Notes under the pieces: model-generated
Databases searched by the model: none
Told to the model about the DNA's origin: nothing
Seen by the model: the letters and a program-made list of their open reading frames with translations, nothing else
Translations under genes and position numbers: made by a program
In this document: positions 13,730 to 26,482 of the stretch, in pieces
How the letters are laid out: each line of letters opens with the position of its first letter
How positions within the stretch are numbered: the first letter of the stretch is position 1
Origin: Botrytis cinerea B05.10
Taxonomy: Eukaryota; Ascomycota; Leotiomycetes; Helotiales; Sclerotiniaceae
Length of the DNA stretch: 64,000 nucleotides
Reading direction: 5' to 3'
Assembly (NCBI RefSeq): GCF_000143535.2
Contig: NC_037317.1
Location: 2,294,001-2,358,000 of the forward strand

Positions 13730-16700
13730 CTAGAATCTAACCCCCGCGCCACTTCGCGCCCCTCCTACTTTTCCCTTAACATCCCACGCCCAGTTCTTTC
13801 CCTTAGCAGTATCAAAAGCCCTACCCACTCTCAACGCATCGCTAACCATTATAGGTTCTTCCAATAAATGAGCATAGGTATGATAAGGCACCGAATTATT
13901 TCTTGGAATCTTCGGTTCCTTTGGTGCATCCTTTTCCTTTAATTTCTTTGCCTCTTTCATGATATCTTTGAGCTCTTGATCGCTAGCTGTGATTTGTGCT
14001 TTGAGAAACATCAAGTCTGTAGATTTCTGGAGGGATTCCATGACTGGAATACGGGGTTCGTAGGCAATATCAGAGAGGTTTGGAGGGTCTGTGGAGACGA
14101 TAGATGGGTCGAGATGGGCGGTGGGTTGGCGAAGAAGTTGTTGGATATCTATTGATTCGCCATGGGGTATTGGAGTATCATGTGAAGGTGTTATACAGTC
14201 CATATCCACTTCTTTCCTTAAAACATGATCAATATCGACTGCGGAAAAGTATGCACAGGATTGTGGTAGATCGTTAATCCCCATTTGTTGGGAAAACATA
14301 GCTCGAGTCCAGAGATTCGATACTTGTAATGCTAATGCAGCACGATATCTGTCTTCGTCTTTAACTAGATATCTGATTTCATCATGAACAGTTATGGCTA
14401 GACGGGCATTAATATTGTAGAGGCGAATTATGTAATCCATGGAAATGATGAGAAGGTGCAAATAATCTACACCTGAAGATTGAATTGCCCAATTGATGCG
14501 TGATGTCATAAAACCACCCTTCGAAACAAAACATGCCATTAAGGCTTCTGTTATTCCTGCACCTAGAACTGGAGTGCGTGGCTTTTCTTGCTCTGCAAAT
14601 TCTTCTAGCTTGTTGAAAACAAAACTCTCAGTTCCTCCACGCCAAAAAGGTCCGGGATAAAGAATCTTTCTGCTGGTTTTGACACCTTTGGTAGCCTTAT
14701 AAAGATTTCCAGCTGTATGTGAGGTTTCGGCCTCCGTGAGACTAGGATTGAATTGTCGAAGTAGAGTTGAGGCGAACTTCAAACCAGCTCCATAGATTCG
14801 ACCATAGTTGAAGACCTTGGCATCGTTACGGGTAATACCGAGGATACCAGCTGTGCGAGAATGGAGATCTGTACCTGCTGCTTTGGTGCCCTCTAAAGTC
14901 ATAAAACCGACAGCATTACCTCCATGTAGCTTGAACTGGGCATCTCCAACAAGACTGGCGATCCATAGCTCTTCAGAATCCACGTCTGCGCCAACGAAGC
15001 AATAACCAGGTGGGGCCTTTATCATTGATTTTAGTTCTGAACCAACACGGTTCGGTTTGGCATTACTTGCTGTAAGCCATGTGTTCTCCACTGCTCTTCG
15101 GGTCACGGTACCCATGGGAATAATCTGTGGTAGAATGTAGCCCGTTTCTAACTTGGATTGCGATGTTGTAGGCCCCTTTGCTCCATCTTTTTCATAGACA
15201 GTCATCTGAGACTGTATACGATTTCTTGCACTTATCCAATAAGAACAAGAAGCATTCATCTCAAGTGCTTCCTTTGCATATGAATACTCGGATGAAAGAA
15301 TGCCTTTGTCGAAGTATTGCACATAACTTTTCGCCATCGGACTTCCACATTTAGCCAATGGGCCATCCTTGTGCGGAATTTTAAAGTAAGCAGCGGATGT
15401 ATCATCCCTCAGAGCCATATCAGCTTCTTCAAATGCATTACACTCTTGCATTTGTTTTTGTTTATAGTTGTGAGCCTCTTCGATAGGAACTCTGAAAGTC
15501 CAACCATATTTTTCGGACCATACTAATGGATACCCATCCCAAGCCATACGTAGAAGTAATGGCGCAATTCGAGTACGGACTGATAAATTAATAGGACCAG
15601 AAACTTTCGGGTAGAGATCTTTATACCACTGAGGCATACCGGGCATCTTCTGTCTTTTAGCTGGTCTTGGTGGATCATTTTTCGTTTTGCCCTTCACCAT
15701 TTTGATCTCTTGAATAGACCAATCGAGTTGTTTTAGCCAAGGGTCATTCTTCCATAGTTCAGGATCGTCTTTGATCTCCAATGCTTTATCTTTCAAAGCA
15801 AGAAGTCGTTCTTGTACTGCATCAGACAACTTGTGATAAGTAGCTTCGGCATTGGCGACATAAGATTCCCACGATCTATCAATTGGAAGTATGACTGATG
15901 AGAGATGTCTTAATGCTGCAAAGCTGACTGGATGTGGGCATGTCTCGACAAAATTGGGAAACACTCTTTTGTAAACTTTATGGGTAATATCAACATCTGC
16001 TGCACAATAATTAAGAAGCTCATCCAGCTTAGCCATGATTCCTTCGCGATCACATTCACCAAATGCATCTCTTGCCGCTTTGTCGATTGTGACATTGAGA
16101 TGAAATTTTGCAACATCTCGTAATGAATTGACAGAGCTTCTACCTATCCATAATTCTGCCTCTTCCTCTTCCGAAAAAGATTTGTGCCCTAGCAAAGCTG
16201 CCAATTCCGTGCTGTCGGTCTCTCTAGCGATTTTTTCACGCAATTCTTGACCCTTTCGATGCTTCATCCAAGTCGGCCTTTGACGTGAACACATTCCATT
16301 GACAGCAACATGTAATGACATCGTATCCAAGAAACAGTTCTTCGATTGATTGATGTCGTATTCCTCAGCAATTCTGGCTCGATCGTAGCCAATGTTATGT
16401 CCCACTATAATTCGTGGTTTCTTTGCATCTCCGAGAGGTATCAATTGACGATCATTGTCAGTCTCCCCCAACAGCCATGGCGATAACCAAGAATACCAAT
16501 TTGTAGGACTAACAGCACACGCCATTACAGCAAATGAACTTGTTTTCCACATCACTTCCGTGTCAAAACATAACATTTCTTCATCTGGCGCAAGTATCGT
16601 TTCCGACGTGCCATCGCCACTGTATCTCGTCCATCCACTTTGACGTGACCATTTTCGCGGCCGAGGAGGAGCTTCCGTCTTAACAAATTGCTTTGCATAT

Positions 16701-17222
16701 GTCATATATGGTTCGGAAGCATCTACACCCAATTTATAAAAATGCTCATCGAGTGTATCGCCTTGTAGCTCGGGAAGGTCGAAAGATATTGGAGGAGTAT
16801 TGTCCGTGTTCTTTCCAAGCAGTTCATGCCTCTGCAGATGATCTTTTGAAAGATCCACGAGCTCCTGAGAGGGAGGGGATTGAGTGTCCTTAAATACTTG
16901 ATCATATATACGAGTACTTATTTGTTGAATACCTATCTCATTGAATCGAGGTTGTTCTGGGTCTTCTACTTTTTGCTTAGCTGACGTTCAAATTAACTGT
17001 TCGAGTTTTATTCTACATACTGAGTTGATCTTCCACTTTGGCCGACACTTGCACCGGCTCTTGTGCCGAATCATGTACGGATCCAACTGATTCTGTGGTA
17101 TATGTTCGCCATCGCGCAAACGATATCGGGGTATCTTGAGGCCTATGTGCTCGATATTTTGCAAGACGGATGAAGCTTGCGCTTGGTCTACTTGCACGAC
17201 CAACGCGGAACGAAAGAAGCAT
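13730..17222 (-). CDS. mip1: Mitochondrial DNA polymerase gamma catalytic subunit
   Basis: Replicates and proofreads mitochondrial DNA. Exons 17021-17222 and 13730-16980, with a very short 40-bp intron (GTATGT...GTCAG). The product is 1150 aa. Exon 1 encodes almost only an Arg/Ser-rich mitochondrial presequence (MLLSFRVGRASRPSASFIRL). The mature start region has PRFNEIGIQQ and LSKDHLQRHELLGK. Exonuclease motifs: I CFDTEV, II VGHNIGYDRARI, III YCAADVDIT. Family-A polymerase motifs: A VGADVDSEELW, B RNDAKVFNYGRIYGAG (Arg-x3-Lys-x3-Tyr-Gly), C VHDEI. All acidic catalytic residues are present. After motif C there is a fungal C-terminal extension of about 170 residues. Length fits fungal Mip1 (1.1-1.3 thousand). 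Without exon 1 the frame would have only a GTG to start from, which supports the spliced model. Confidence 0.96.
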
Positions 17223-18636
17223 AATATAGAAGGAAATCTTATTAAATCATTATCTTGACCAATTTACATACTTAGTGGGTAGATGGGTAGCAAACACGAG
17301 ATGAAGCGAATATGTTGATAAGTGACGTTCTTCACAAGCCTCCCACAAAGTGCATAGAGTAGGTAAGGTTTCTCTTTTTTTTCTCGGGCGGGGGTGGCCA
17401 ATTGATGATTAGGATGCACAAGGCTTTGATGGGAGCCTTGTGTGGCTGCACGAGGCTGACGACATCTATCTAGCGTTGATTTACCAACGTAGGCAAGTGT
17501 TCAACCAAATTCTCTTGCTTTCATTAATAACCACCTGTGGCGTGAGTGTAATACGTAACCTCCGCTGAGAATGAGGCAAGATGTTACTAATAATTGGCAC
17601 AAGGCTTGCCATGATATGATGGCAGACACAAGGCTGACACTGGATGCGGACCTCGCCTTCGATGACTAACACCGTGATAAGCTCCTTATCGATAATCAGA
17701 TAACAACTTGACAGCTTCTTTCGCTCCCGAGGCTCTCTCCTCCCCTTTATCCGACTGTTATCCATATCTACTTGCTCCTCCTGCTCACTGAGAAAGATAA
17801 GAGGGCAGTTCCGCGGTTTATACATGTACATCATCAGCTACCAGTACGTACCCAGGGCAAGGGAGATGTTGTCGTCCTTGATCATACTGGTATGGCAATG
17901 ATAGGACGCTTCCAGTCCAGAGTGGCATTTTCATCAGTTTTCACGGGCGGCAGTAGAAGAGATTCTCTCATTTCTTTCCATTCGGATGAAGCTACTCGTG
18001 GTGATTTTGATAGTGTAACATTTATTCAACTAACACACGGAATTCATCACAGACACACACACTTATTATTGTTAGGTGTTACGGTATAGCACCTAATTTT
18101 TAGGTCATTTGAATTTGGCGCTCGCTCGTCTGCACCACAAGGGGAAAACAAAACAAAACAACAACAACAACAACAGCAACATCGACAGCGAAGCAAAGCA
18201 AAGCAGAGCAGAGCAGAGCAATCCATCTATTTCTAACCCTACTCTTATCTCACTCTTCCTCTTCCCGTCGCTCTCACTATCATCAGTCTCACTCCAAGCC
18301 CTTGAACCTTTGTTACAGCTAGCCCGAATATAAATTACTTGCCGCACTCTACAATCAACTAGATACATAAGGACGGGACTCGATTCTCCTTTCTATCTTT
18401 TGACTTCAGACCATTCTATACCTCCCTCCCTACCTCCTGGGTACTTTCTATACTTTCCATACTTTCCATACTCTCTCATTCCGTTTCAAGTCGTCCAAAG
18501 GCTGGCAGACTGCTTGGATTTTATTGTTGGTCTTATGTATGACTGAGATGAGAAACTAACATTGCACTGTACTTGTACTTGAATTTTGCGGAGTGCTCAT
18601 GCTATCGTCGTTGATTAATTTTACATCCATATCAAA
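17223..18636. other. Divergent intergenic region, POLG and STUbL promoters
   Basis: 1.4 kb between divergent starts. It carries A/C-rich microsatellites near 18150-18220 (CAA and AGCAA-type repeats) that probably lie in the 5' leader of the RING gene. No supported gene; open frames at 17481-17834 (-) and 17772-18089 (+) have no domain. Confidence 0.55.
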
Positions 18637-19898
18637 ATGACCTCAGGCTATCCGTATTCACCCAATTACAACAACAACGATAACAACAGAAATCCGAATT
18701 CGGCATCATCTGCCAACTCGAACTCAAACAACCGTTCACTATGGAACAGAGAATCTTTTCCTAGTAGAGGAGAGGAACTCGAATCTTTAACTTTACCTCC
18801 AATTAGTCGGTCAAATCCCGACAATAGATTGGGGCTACCTGCAATATCATCATCACCACTGTTTGTATCAGATTCCCACACAGCACTCGATTTGAGGAGC
18901 AATGCACCGGCAATGACACTTGGAGCCGTATCTGCCTCTACAACTACAGCAACTACAACAAATTCAAATTCAGAACCTGGCCAAAGTCGAATAAAACGCC
19001 CTCGAAGCTCATCTCCCCCTGATCTTTTTTCTTTTGATCCTTTCGACGAAATCAACCGGTATCGATCACCACCTCCATTACCACTATCAAACTCACGGCC
19101 ATCCTCGCAACCAGGAAGAGGGTCCTCCTTCTACGACGACGACGCCGAGGCCTTGGAAAATTTCGACTGGGATAGCTTTCTTTCACAAGACAACGAAAAC
19201 GACGAGGAGATTGACGATCCATTTGCATCGCCACCACGAATTTCCAATCAAGCGTCTGATAGTTACGGTATAGTCGATCTCACCGATTCATCACCAGCTA
19301 TGGTTCCCCCACCCGAAATACGCAGAGCTCTTAGCGGCCCTAATTTACGCCCAGCTACATCCGCTAGACCAAATTCCCCAAAACGACGAAAGCCCTCAGC
19401 TGGTATCTCAAAGTCTGCATCTGCAAAACGTCGCAAGCTTTCACCATCTGCAACCCAACCTGAGGAAGATGTCGAAGTCGTTGATCTCGCGGAGAATTCA
19501 AATCTGGAAGAATATGAAGCTGCGAAGGCGAAAAGACAGGAAGACTTAATCAAACAACAAAACCAAGATGAAGCAACAAAACCAGTCAAATTGGTGGAGT
19601 TCCAGTGCATCATATGTATGGATAACCCGACGGATCTGACGGTTACACATTGTGGTATGTTTTCCACAGCGTTCTTTCATAGCACTTCTAATGTCATATA
19701 GGTCACCTCTTCTGTTCCGAGTGTCTTCACTCAGCACTACACGCAGGAAATAACGGCAGGAAATCATGCCCCGTTTGTCGAACTTCAATTAGCACTACGA
19801 ACCTGCCGGGTCGAAAACCACCTAAAAACGGCACTTTTCCTATAGCGATCAAGTTAATGACGGCGAACAAAATGGGGAAGAAACCCAAGAGGAATTGA
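18637..19898 (+). CDS. slx8: RING-finger SUMO-targeted ubiquitin ligase, Slx8-like
   Basis: Exons 18637-19654 and 19702-19898, intron 47 bp (GTATGT...ATATAG) inside the RING. The product is 404 aa. The first 320 residues are disordered, Ser/Asn/Pro-rich, with basic nuclear-type patches (KRRKPS, AKRRKLS). Two SUMO-interacting motifs are visible, YGIVDLTDSS and EVVDLAENS. The C-terminal C3HC4 RING reads CIICMDNPTDLTVTHCGHLF, then CSECLHSAL, then CPVCRT. SIMs followed by a terminal RING is the layout of SUMO-targeted ligases (Slx8/RNF4 type), which ubiquitinate poly-SUMOylated nuclear proteins during DNA repair. Exact orthology with Slx8 is inferred from layout, since the N-terminus carries little alignable sequence. 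Confidence 0.85.
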
Positions 19899-22400
19899 TG
19901 GCTTCGTTGAAAGAGATCTGAGGGTATATCATATCAGGGGTTTATTCAGCGGGCAGTGGCAATGGAGGGCTTTCTTCGAATGGATTAATAGTAAAGGCCA
20001 CGGCGTTATTGGCTGGACTGGGATGGACTGGACTGACAAGATACCACATCTGGGAACTGGAACTTCAACGCTTTGCACACTGGCAAGCCGACAAACATCA
20101 CTTCTATGATTTTTGTGTCTGCGTAATAGCCTTATACGAAGATAGATTGGAGGGCTAGTTGAGAGATCTCGCCATACTTATAACACAAGGCAATACTTTC
20201 TGCAGTAAAACAGAAGATGCCGAGGAAAATACTGCCCTTTTCAGGTTTGGTTTCCGCGATCGGTCATTTTTTCCCCATAATGCAACAGTAATATTTGGTG
20301 CTGTCAATTGTGAAGTTAGTGAAAAAGAGCATTGCACATAATGAGCCCTCACTATGCATACATTCTCAATTCATCGTACAGTAGTAGGTCATGTATCTTG
20401 TGGTTAGCAGGTCGGTGCTGTCTTTATTTGAGCACTCAATCTCTCGATTAGGACTTCTAACATGCACCTACCTATCTATTACAAGGAAGCTACACTCATC
20501 GGTTCGAAATGACGATATGCAATACCTCATAATTGCATGTATCAAGACACTCGACAGTAGCTAAAGTCCTTGGATCCCATATAATTCTCGTCGACCATCA
20601 TCACATGTTTCTTATCACGACTGACACTACGTCAATTCTATCGACTCTACATATTATTTGTACCTAAACTAGAGCAACAGCATGATTAGAGAGGTAGGCA
20701 TGCATCCGAATTCCTACCCCTCTCTGCGATCTTCATATCATACATACTTGAAACACTCCATCAAGGCAATTGCTTGGAACTAGTATACTTTCCATAGATT
20801 CTCCAGTCCTCGTGGGTACCCAGGCAAACTGGGGAAATCAACCAACAACCAGATGGCTGACGTGGGCACTGAACACTCGTCCAAGTACGGAGTGTTACTC
20901 TATGTTTACTTGGGTTGCTTCCTCATTTCCACATCTCACGAACTATACCGAGCCAACAGAAGAGCCAACACTTGTGGTGTTCATGTGATGTTCATGTCTT
21001 ATGCTGTATTATCATGTCATGTCAACGCTGGATTCGAGCATCGAGATACCGAGGTTCGGAAGCGTGATAGGAGTTTCGAAACACGGCTGCTGATTGATTA
21101 GTTTCGCCGTGGCGGCCATTTGCCTATTGTGTTGGTCGTTCCTTAATCTCGCGAGTCACTTGTACAAGCTCGCGAAGGGGGTCTGGGGTACTTATTCAAA
21201 TTGTCTCCTTCATTGGCACTCGATGCTGTACGATGCCAGAGAGCGATGAATCCACGATGTACTCCGGAGTCCGTACACACTGTGTAGCATGTACAAGGGG
21301 GCAAGCAAACGGTACGGGGAGCAGTCGATCCGTATCGCAACCATTACGCAGGTTTGCAGCCAGCCTCTCTCACCGTTATTTGAGGGATCTGATGCCATCT
21401 CCACAATTAACCCAAAGCCTAACCGAGCTAACGTAACGAGCCAGCAGCAAGCTGCAGCGAAGATTCTTCAGCTGCAGCTAATCAAGCTCCAACATACTTT
21501 GTACAGGACTAGTCAATAAAGTACAGCAAATTCATGCATTGGGGCGGGTTCGGTGCTCGAAACGATGGGCAATTTTGTCCATTTACCGGATTTTTCCAAT
21601 GATGACTCCTCGTTGACTCTTCATTATTATTCACATCACCCAATTCATACCACCAAGCCGGCCAAATGTCGAGATCGAGTTGTGTACGTAGGTGAGAAAA
21701 CGATCCACTAGAAGGGAATTTAACGGAGTCGGCTCTCTCTCGTGTTTCATCGTGAGGCGAGAGGTTTCGCTGGCAAGTTTTCGACGGTTGATCCGCCAGT
21801 GTCCGCTTACTTTTTTCGCTTTGCAGAGTCCTTTTTTTGGCTTGTGAATTTCATTTGCGGGAATGTTGATGATAGGAACCACGTCAGGTGAAAATGGGAA
21901 CGTTTTCAAGCGTCCCCATTCTTGTCGAATGAAATCCAAAGCCTTGTTTTCCGATGTGAAAAGGAAACGAGATGGAGTTGGACATTATTAAAAATGGAAT
22001 TGTTGAGAATTCTACCGCTTTTGTTTGGGTACTGGGCAGGCTCAATCGTTGTGAAGTGGGCATATGAATATATTTCGCCCGCATATCTTTCCTTTTCTTG
22101 TGCTTGCAGATTGTTCAAGCTTCATATCTTCATATCTTCGATATCTTTTCATATCCAGGCGTGAGGAGTGTGTTCATAGACCGTCAGTATTATTACATAT
22201 TGAAGAGCTGCACGCACTACGCCTTTATATTCTTGCCTTTTTCCCTGCATTCCCTTACCGATACTCTTGTCCCCGCCCCCTCGGTTTATTCTAGCTGCTG
22301 GACAGCTTGGTCAGTTGGTTCCTTTTGCCACTATCACTATCAACACCGCTTTTTGGTCTCGTACCTATTTTTAACTTGGCGGAAAGGCGGAAAGGCATTC
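19899..22400. other. Large intergenic region, no supported gene
   Basis: 2.5 kb. Open frames are all below about 105 codons, overlap on both strands and lack domains. It includes the probable 3' UTR of the RING gene and the promoter/leader of the 22401 gene. A Pol III B-box-like GGTTCGAA near 20503 has no matching A box or cloverleaf. Confidence 0.5.
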
Positions 22401-25157
22401 ATGTCCTGTTGTAATATATTCAACTGTCTGCCTTCCTCTTCCAAAGTTCTTCGAAAGTCGAGTGGTAAAGCGACGCTTTCCAATTCTTCCGACATGAGGA
22501 ACGACGATAATTTGGCTTACGGTACGATGGACACCGATCAAGCTCAAACCGGTGCCGGTGCCAGTGCCAGTGCCAGTGAACGAACTGAGAGACCAAAGAA
22601 TGACAGGAGAAAAGTAAGTTTGGTACCCTTCGTCCATGAATTCTTTTTTGCGTGTTGAACATCACCTGTTTTACCCAGACACTCATTTCCACTGCAAATA
22701 TTAACAAATCACCAGACAACCTACACTTTCCCCATCAAAATTATGCCCTCACCAAAATCATCTACCACAGCCAGCGCCAATCTTACTCCGGAATTCACAG
22801 AATTCGAAACCCAGGCTTACTACAACGAATCTCTGGATTACAACTACATTTCTTCTCGATTCGCCTTCTCCCTTGGTTTAAAGCCAGATGCCGATCGTGA
22901 AGCCAAACCACGCTCAAAATCCGTATCAAAACCAAAAATCCCTTTTAAGCCAAAGCATCTAGCAAGATCTCAAACTGCACCAATTGCTGAAATTAAACCC
23001 CTTCAAAGATCAAGGACAGAACCGCTTTCAAGAAGAATTTTCTCGCCTTTAGCTAGAGAAAGTATCTTAGAAGATACACCACCCCCTTCTACATCTACAG
23101 CTCCAGCTCTTCCACCCAGAATCCCACCCCGAAGAACTTCCACCACTGCTACTCTCATGCCTTCCAATGCTCAAGCTCCTCCCATTTTCTCACTCCTGGA
23201 GCCGACGCCAGAAGCAATCGCAAGATCGAATTTAACTAGTCCGTTATTTCCAGATGCTAATCTAAATCCTTTTTCGCCAAGACCGGGGGCCACATTTGGG
23301 GCAATGGTGGTTGATACGCCACCGAGAACACCACAAAGACCTCAAGTATTGCATACACAAACGGAGGGCAATCCTAGTATTTTCGAAGCACTAAATTCAC
23401 ATCCTGTGGTTCCATCCATCACAAATCTTCCGACGATTTTGACCGAAGATCCGGAAGGGATGTCAGAAGAGCCAGAAGGTGCATCTTCTGAAACGGAACG
23501 CGAACGAGATCTCGAAGGAATGGGAACAGGTACTGGAATTGGAATGGGTTTTGGAATTGGAGAAGAAATCCGTGGTCGAGAGATTTCAGATCCAGATTCC
23601 ATGACGGGTGATCTAACACTTCATTGGAAATCTTCTCCTCTATCACGTTATACACAACGAACCGTTTTCTGGATTGTTCCAAATGCGAAATTTGATCTTG
23701 TTTTTGGACACGATGAAACGGATTTCAATATTCCCATTCAAAACCCTCCAAAATGGGGTTTGAGCAATTGGGGAATTGGACAGGGGAGAGGAAGAAGAGG
23801 AGAAAGAAATCAATTTCGAGAGGGGATTAGAAGGGGAGTTCTTAAGCAAGTGGAGGAACAAAGTACCTTTTCATTGCTGTATAGTGCGACGAATCTGATG
23901 GATGCATGGTTAAGACCACCTTATCAGATTAATGGGCGAGCATCTTCCCAGCATTCGGACTCGAAGCCGTTGCTTTCGAATGGAGATGAAAATGGAGGCA
24001 TCCATGAAATAGCATTTACGTTACCGGAGTTGGAATATCAACTCAGAAATGAGTTGAAATGCACGGATGAACGGAGACGCAAACATGAGGGGAAGAGAGC
24101 AGTTAACATCTGGGATGTTAGGGCTGGAAAGGCCGTTCTGGCCGAGCAGGCTAAGGGCGCTAGTGGAGAGATTAGAAAGTTGGTGGGAGCTGTCGTGAAG
24201 GATGTTAGGGAGAATGGGGGAAAGAAAGTAGCGGAGAGTGGAAACAAGACTTTGGTTGGGAGAGCTCCTCGTGAGGAGCCGGAAGTGGAAGCTGCACATG
24301 ATAAATTTGTTCATGTGGAGAATCCCATTCCCGCAACTCCTGCTCCCGCTGTCTCAAATGAAGACATTGTAATTGTCAGCAAACCACAAGCAGAGTCTCC
24401 CCTCGCTACCTCTCCTCTCCTCCCTATCGTCGCTCCCCTCCCCAACCCCCAAACCTTCGAACTCTCCCCCACTACCGCCAACGAAACCGCAAATCAAAGC
24501 CCCAGCTCTTCTCTCCGTGCCGAATTCACAGATGCGCAATTGCAAGCACAGATACAAGCGCAAATGGAACGCGAAATGGAGCGTGAAGCGGAGCAGGAAA
24601 TGGAACGAGAAATGCAGGCACAAATTGAAGCTGAGATGAACGCTCAAGCCCAATCTCCATCTTATGAGGAGGTAAGAGATGAAGTGAGAGATTTGCCTCC
24701 GGCGCTCCCTCCTCGTCCTAAGAGATTCGAAAGATCTTCAACTTTTGATTTTGGGTCTGTAGACATAAAGGATGAGCAGCCGAGACGTTTGGCCCGATCT
24801 TCAACCTTTGATTCTCCTGCTTCTTTCGCAGCTGTGAAGAAATCAGATCGTGATATCCATGCTTCCATCTCGGCGCTCCGTTCGGCTCATGCGCACCATA
24901 ATGACGATGATGAGGATGAGGAAAATGAAGCAATGTCTGAAATTATGGTTTCGCGAATTCCGGTTCGTGAGCTACTTTCAGAGGAGGAAAAGCCTGTGTT
25001 TAGTGTTCTCCCCGATCGAAGTTTTGGGACTTTGAAAGAGAGGTTTGAGAAGATGTGGGAGGGAGAGGATGACAGTGTGCATTTCGAGAGAAAGATCTGG
25101 CGAGGGAAATTCCGAGGTGTTTTGGGAGAGTTGTGTAGCGTTGTTGCGGAGAAGTGA
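22401..25157 (+). CDS. Large proline-rich ascomycete protein of unknown function, retropepsin-like segment
   Basis: Exons 22401-22613 and 22716-25157. The 102-bp intron uses the second CAG (ACCAG at 22715); the earlier CCCAG at 22678 would break the frame. The product is 884 aa. The N-terminus starts MSCCNIFNC (a cysteine cluster that could be lipidated). Then come basic/Ser segments (RSQTAP, RSRTEP), proline-rich SH3-ligand-like stretches (PALPPRIPPRR, PPALPPRPKR), and a folded segment at about 370-415 (LTLHWKSSPL, FWIVPNAKFDLVFGHDE) resembling the second half of retropepsin-like domains. After it lie a Gln/Glu/Met coiled coil (EREMEREAEQEMEREM) and two copies of a RSSTFD motif. The last 80 residues look folded again. 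I do not recognise an ortholog name; a scaffold or signalling adaptor is inference. Confidence 0.7.
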
Positions 25158-26482
25158 GGAGTGAGGCGATGAGATGGGAGATGGGAAATTGGAGAACCGA
25201 GAAATCGAAAATCGAAAGATAAGGGAAAGGGACTTTGAGACCTTCCTCGTGTGTGTTATATGAACACGATTCTCTACTCGGTCTGGAATGTTGTGCGGGG
25301 CGAGTGGAGAGGAAGGATCCACTTTGACAGCGAAGCTATGAGGTTGTGGAATCGTGGTGCGGGGGGTGTGGCGCGGCTTGCCGGATTTGGATAGGATAGG
25401 ATGGGATGGCTTGGGATGGGATGGAGTTTCTTTCCTTTTTACTTTTGTTTCTTTGCCTGGACTGGCCTGCTCGTGGACTTGTGGTTGGGTTTGTTTTTTC
25501 GCTTTCGCTCGTTTTTGTTCTTCGCTCGTTTGTTTATTGTTTGTTCGTCTGCACGGATGGCATGGCTTGGGTTTGCTGAGTATATATATATCATGGGAAT
25601 TGCGGGATGGGTTGGATGAGTGAATGTTTGTGGCGTCTTTGGTTGTTTCTTTGGGATGGGTTTGTGGATTTGAGGGAGGAGGGATGGGATGGATGAATGG
25701 CTGTATTTTCTTTGTTTGTTTGATGGAAGTGATGGGATGGGATGGGATTGCGATGAGATATGAGATTGTTGTGATGGTGTTGATGAGACGAGATTGATGA
25801 GATTGATGAGATAATATATCTATACCGATACAGTATACAGTATATAGTATATACGAGAAATGATATACGAGATTCGATACCATCCATATAAGTTGTATGA
25901 AGTGATGTATATCCATACCTTGATGCATACATTTATATCAGTATACAAGGTAAGAAGAAGTAATAATACTATCTGTCGACTACGCATATCCTTTTATATC
26001 ATCTTCTCTACATATCTAATAAAGTAATAGAATACATCTTCGTGAATCCTGTAAGTGATTACATGGAAATAGATGCATTCATATAATCGTACTCTTGCTA
26101 TTTACTCTCACTCTCATCCTTCCTTCCTCAAGTACTCACTCGCTCGCTCACTCTAGGGTCTACAATAAGAAAACAAAAAGTATTTATTCCCCTTTCCATT
26201 TCCTTTCCTCTTTTCCTTTACATCTTCAAGGAATAATCTCTAATGCTTGACACACAATTCTATTCTCCTCTCCTCTCCCCTCACCCGTAAACAACAAAAC
26301 CGAGGGATGAGTTGAATATCAATATTCTCATTTCAGATGCTGTTTATTCATTAATCGATTATTCTCTCTCTGTCGAATCATTACATTTTGCTTGATACTT
26401 TATTTCGCATTGTGTATCTAGATCCCGTCTGCTTCTTTTTTCTTCTTCTTCTTCTTCTCTTCTCTGGATATATAACCTTGTA
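25158..26482. other. Intergenic spacer with GGGATG-type and TTC repeats
   Basis: 1.3 kb between convergent genes. G-rich degenerate repeats of GATGGGATG type span about 25380-25770, and a TTC run lies near 26440-26460. The long antisense open frame at 24978-25928 is made of this low-complexity sequence and is not a gene. Confidence 0.6.

Noticed and set aside
17481..17834. 117-codon minus-strand open frame upstream of POLG
   Set aside because: No domain or start context; lies in the divergent promoter region.
20490..20530. GGTTCGAAA resembling a tRNA B box
   Set aside because: No A box, acceptor stem or anticodon arm can be drawn around it.
24978..25928. 316-codon minus-strand open frame overlapping the 3' end of the 22401 gene
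   Set aside because: Composition is Ile/His/Ser/Pro low complexity produced by GATGGGATG-type repeats; partly antisense to a better supported gene.
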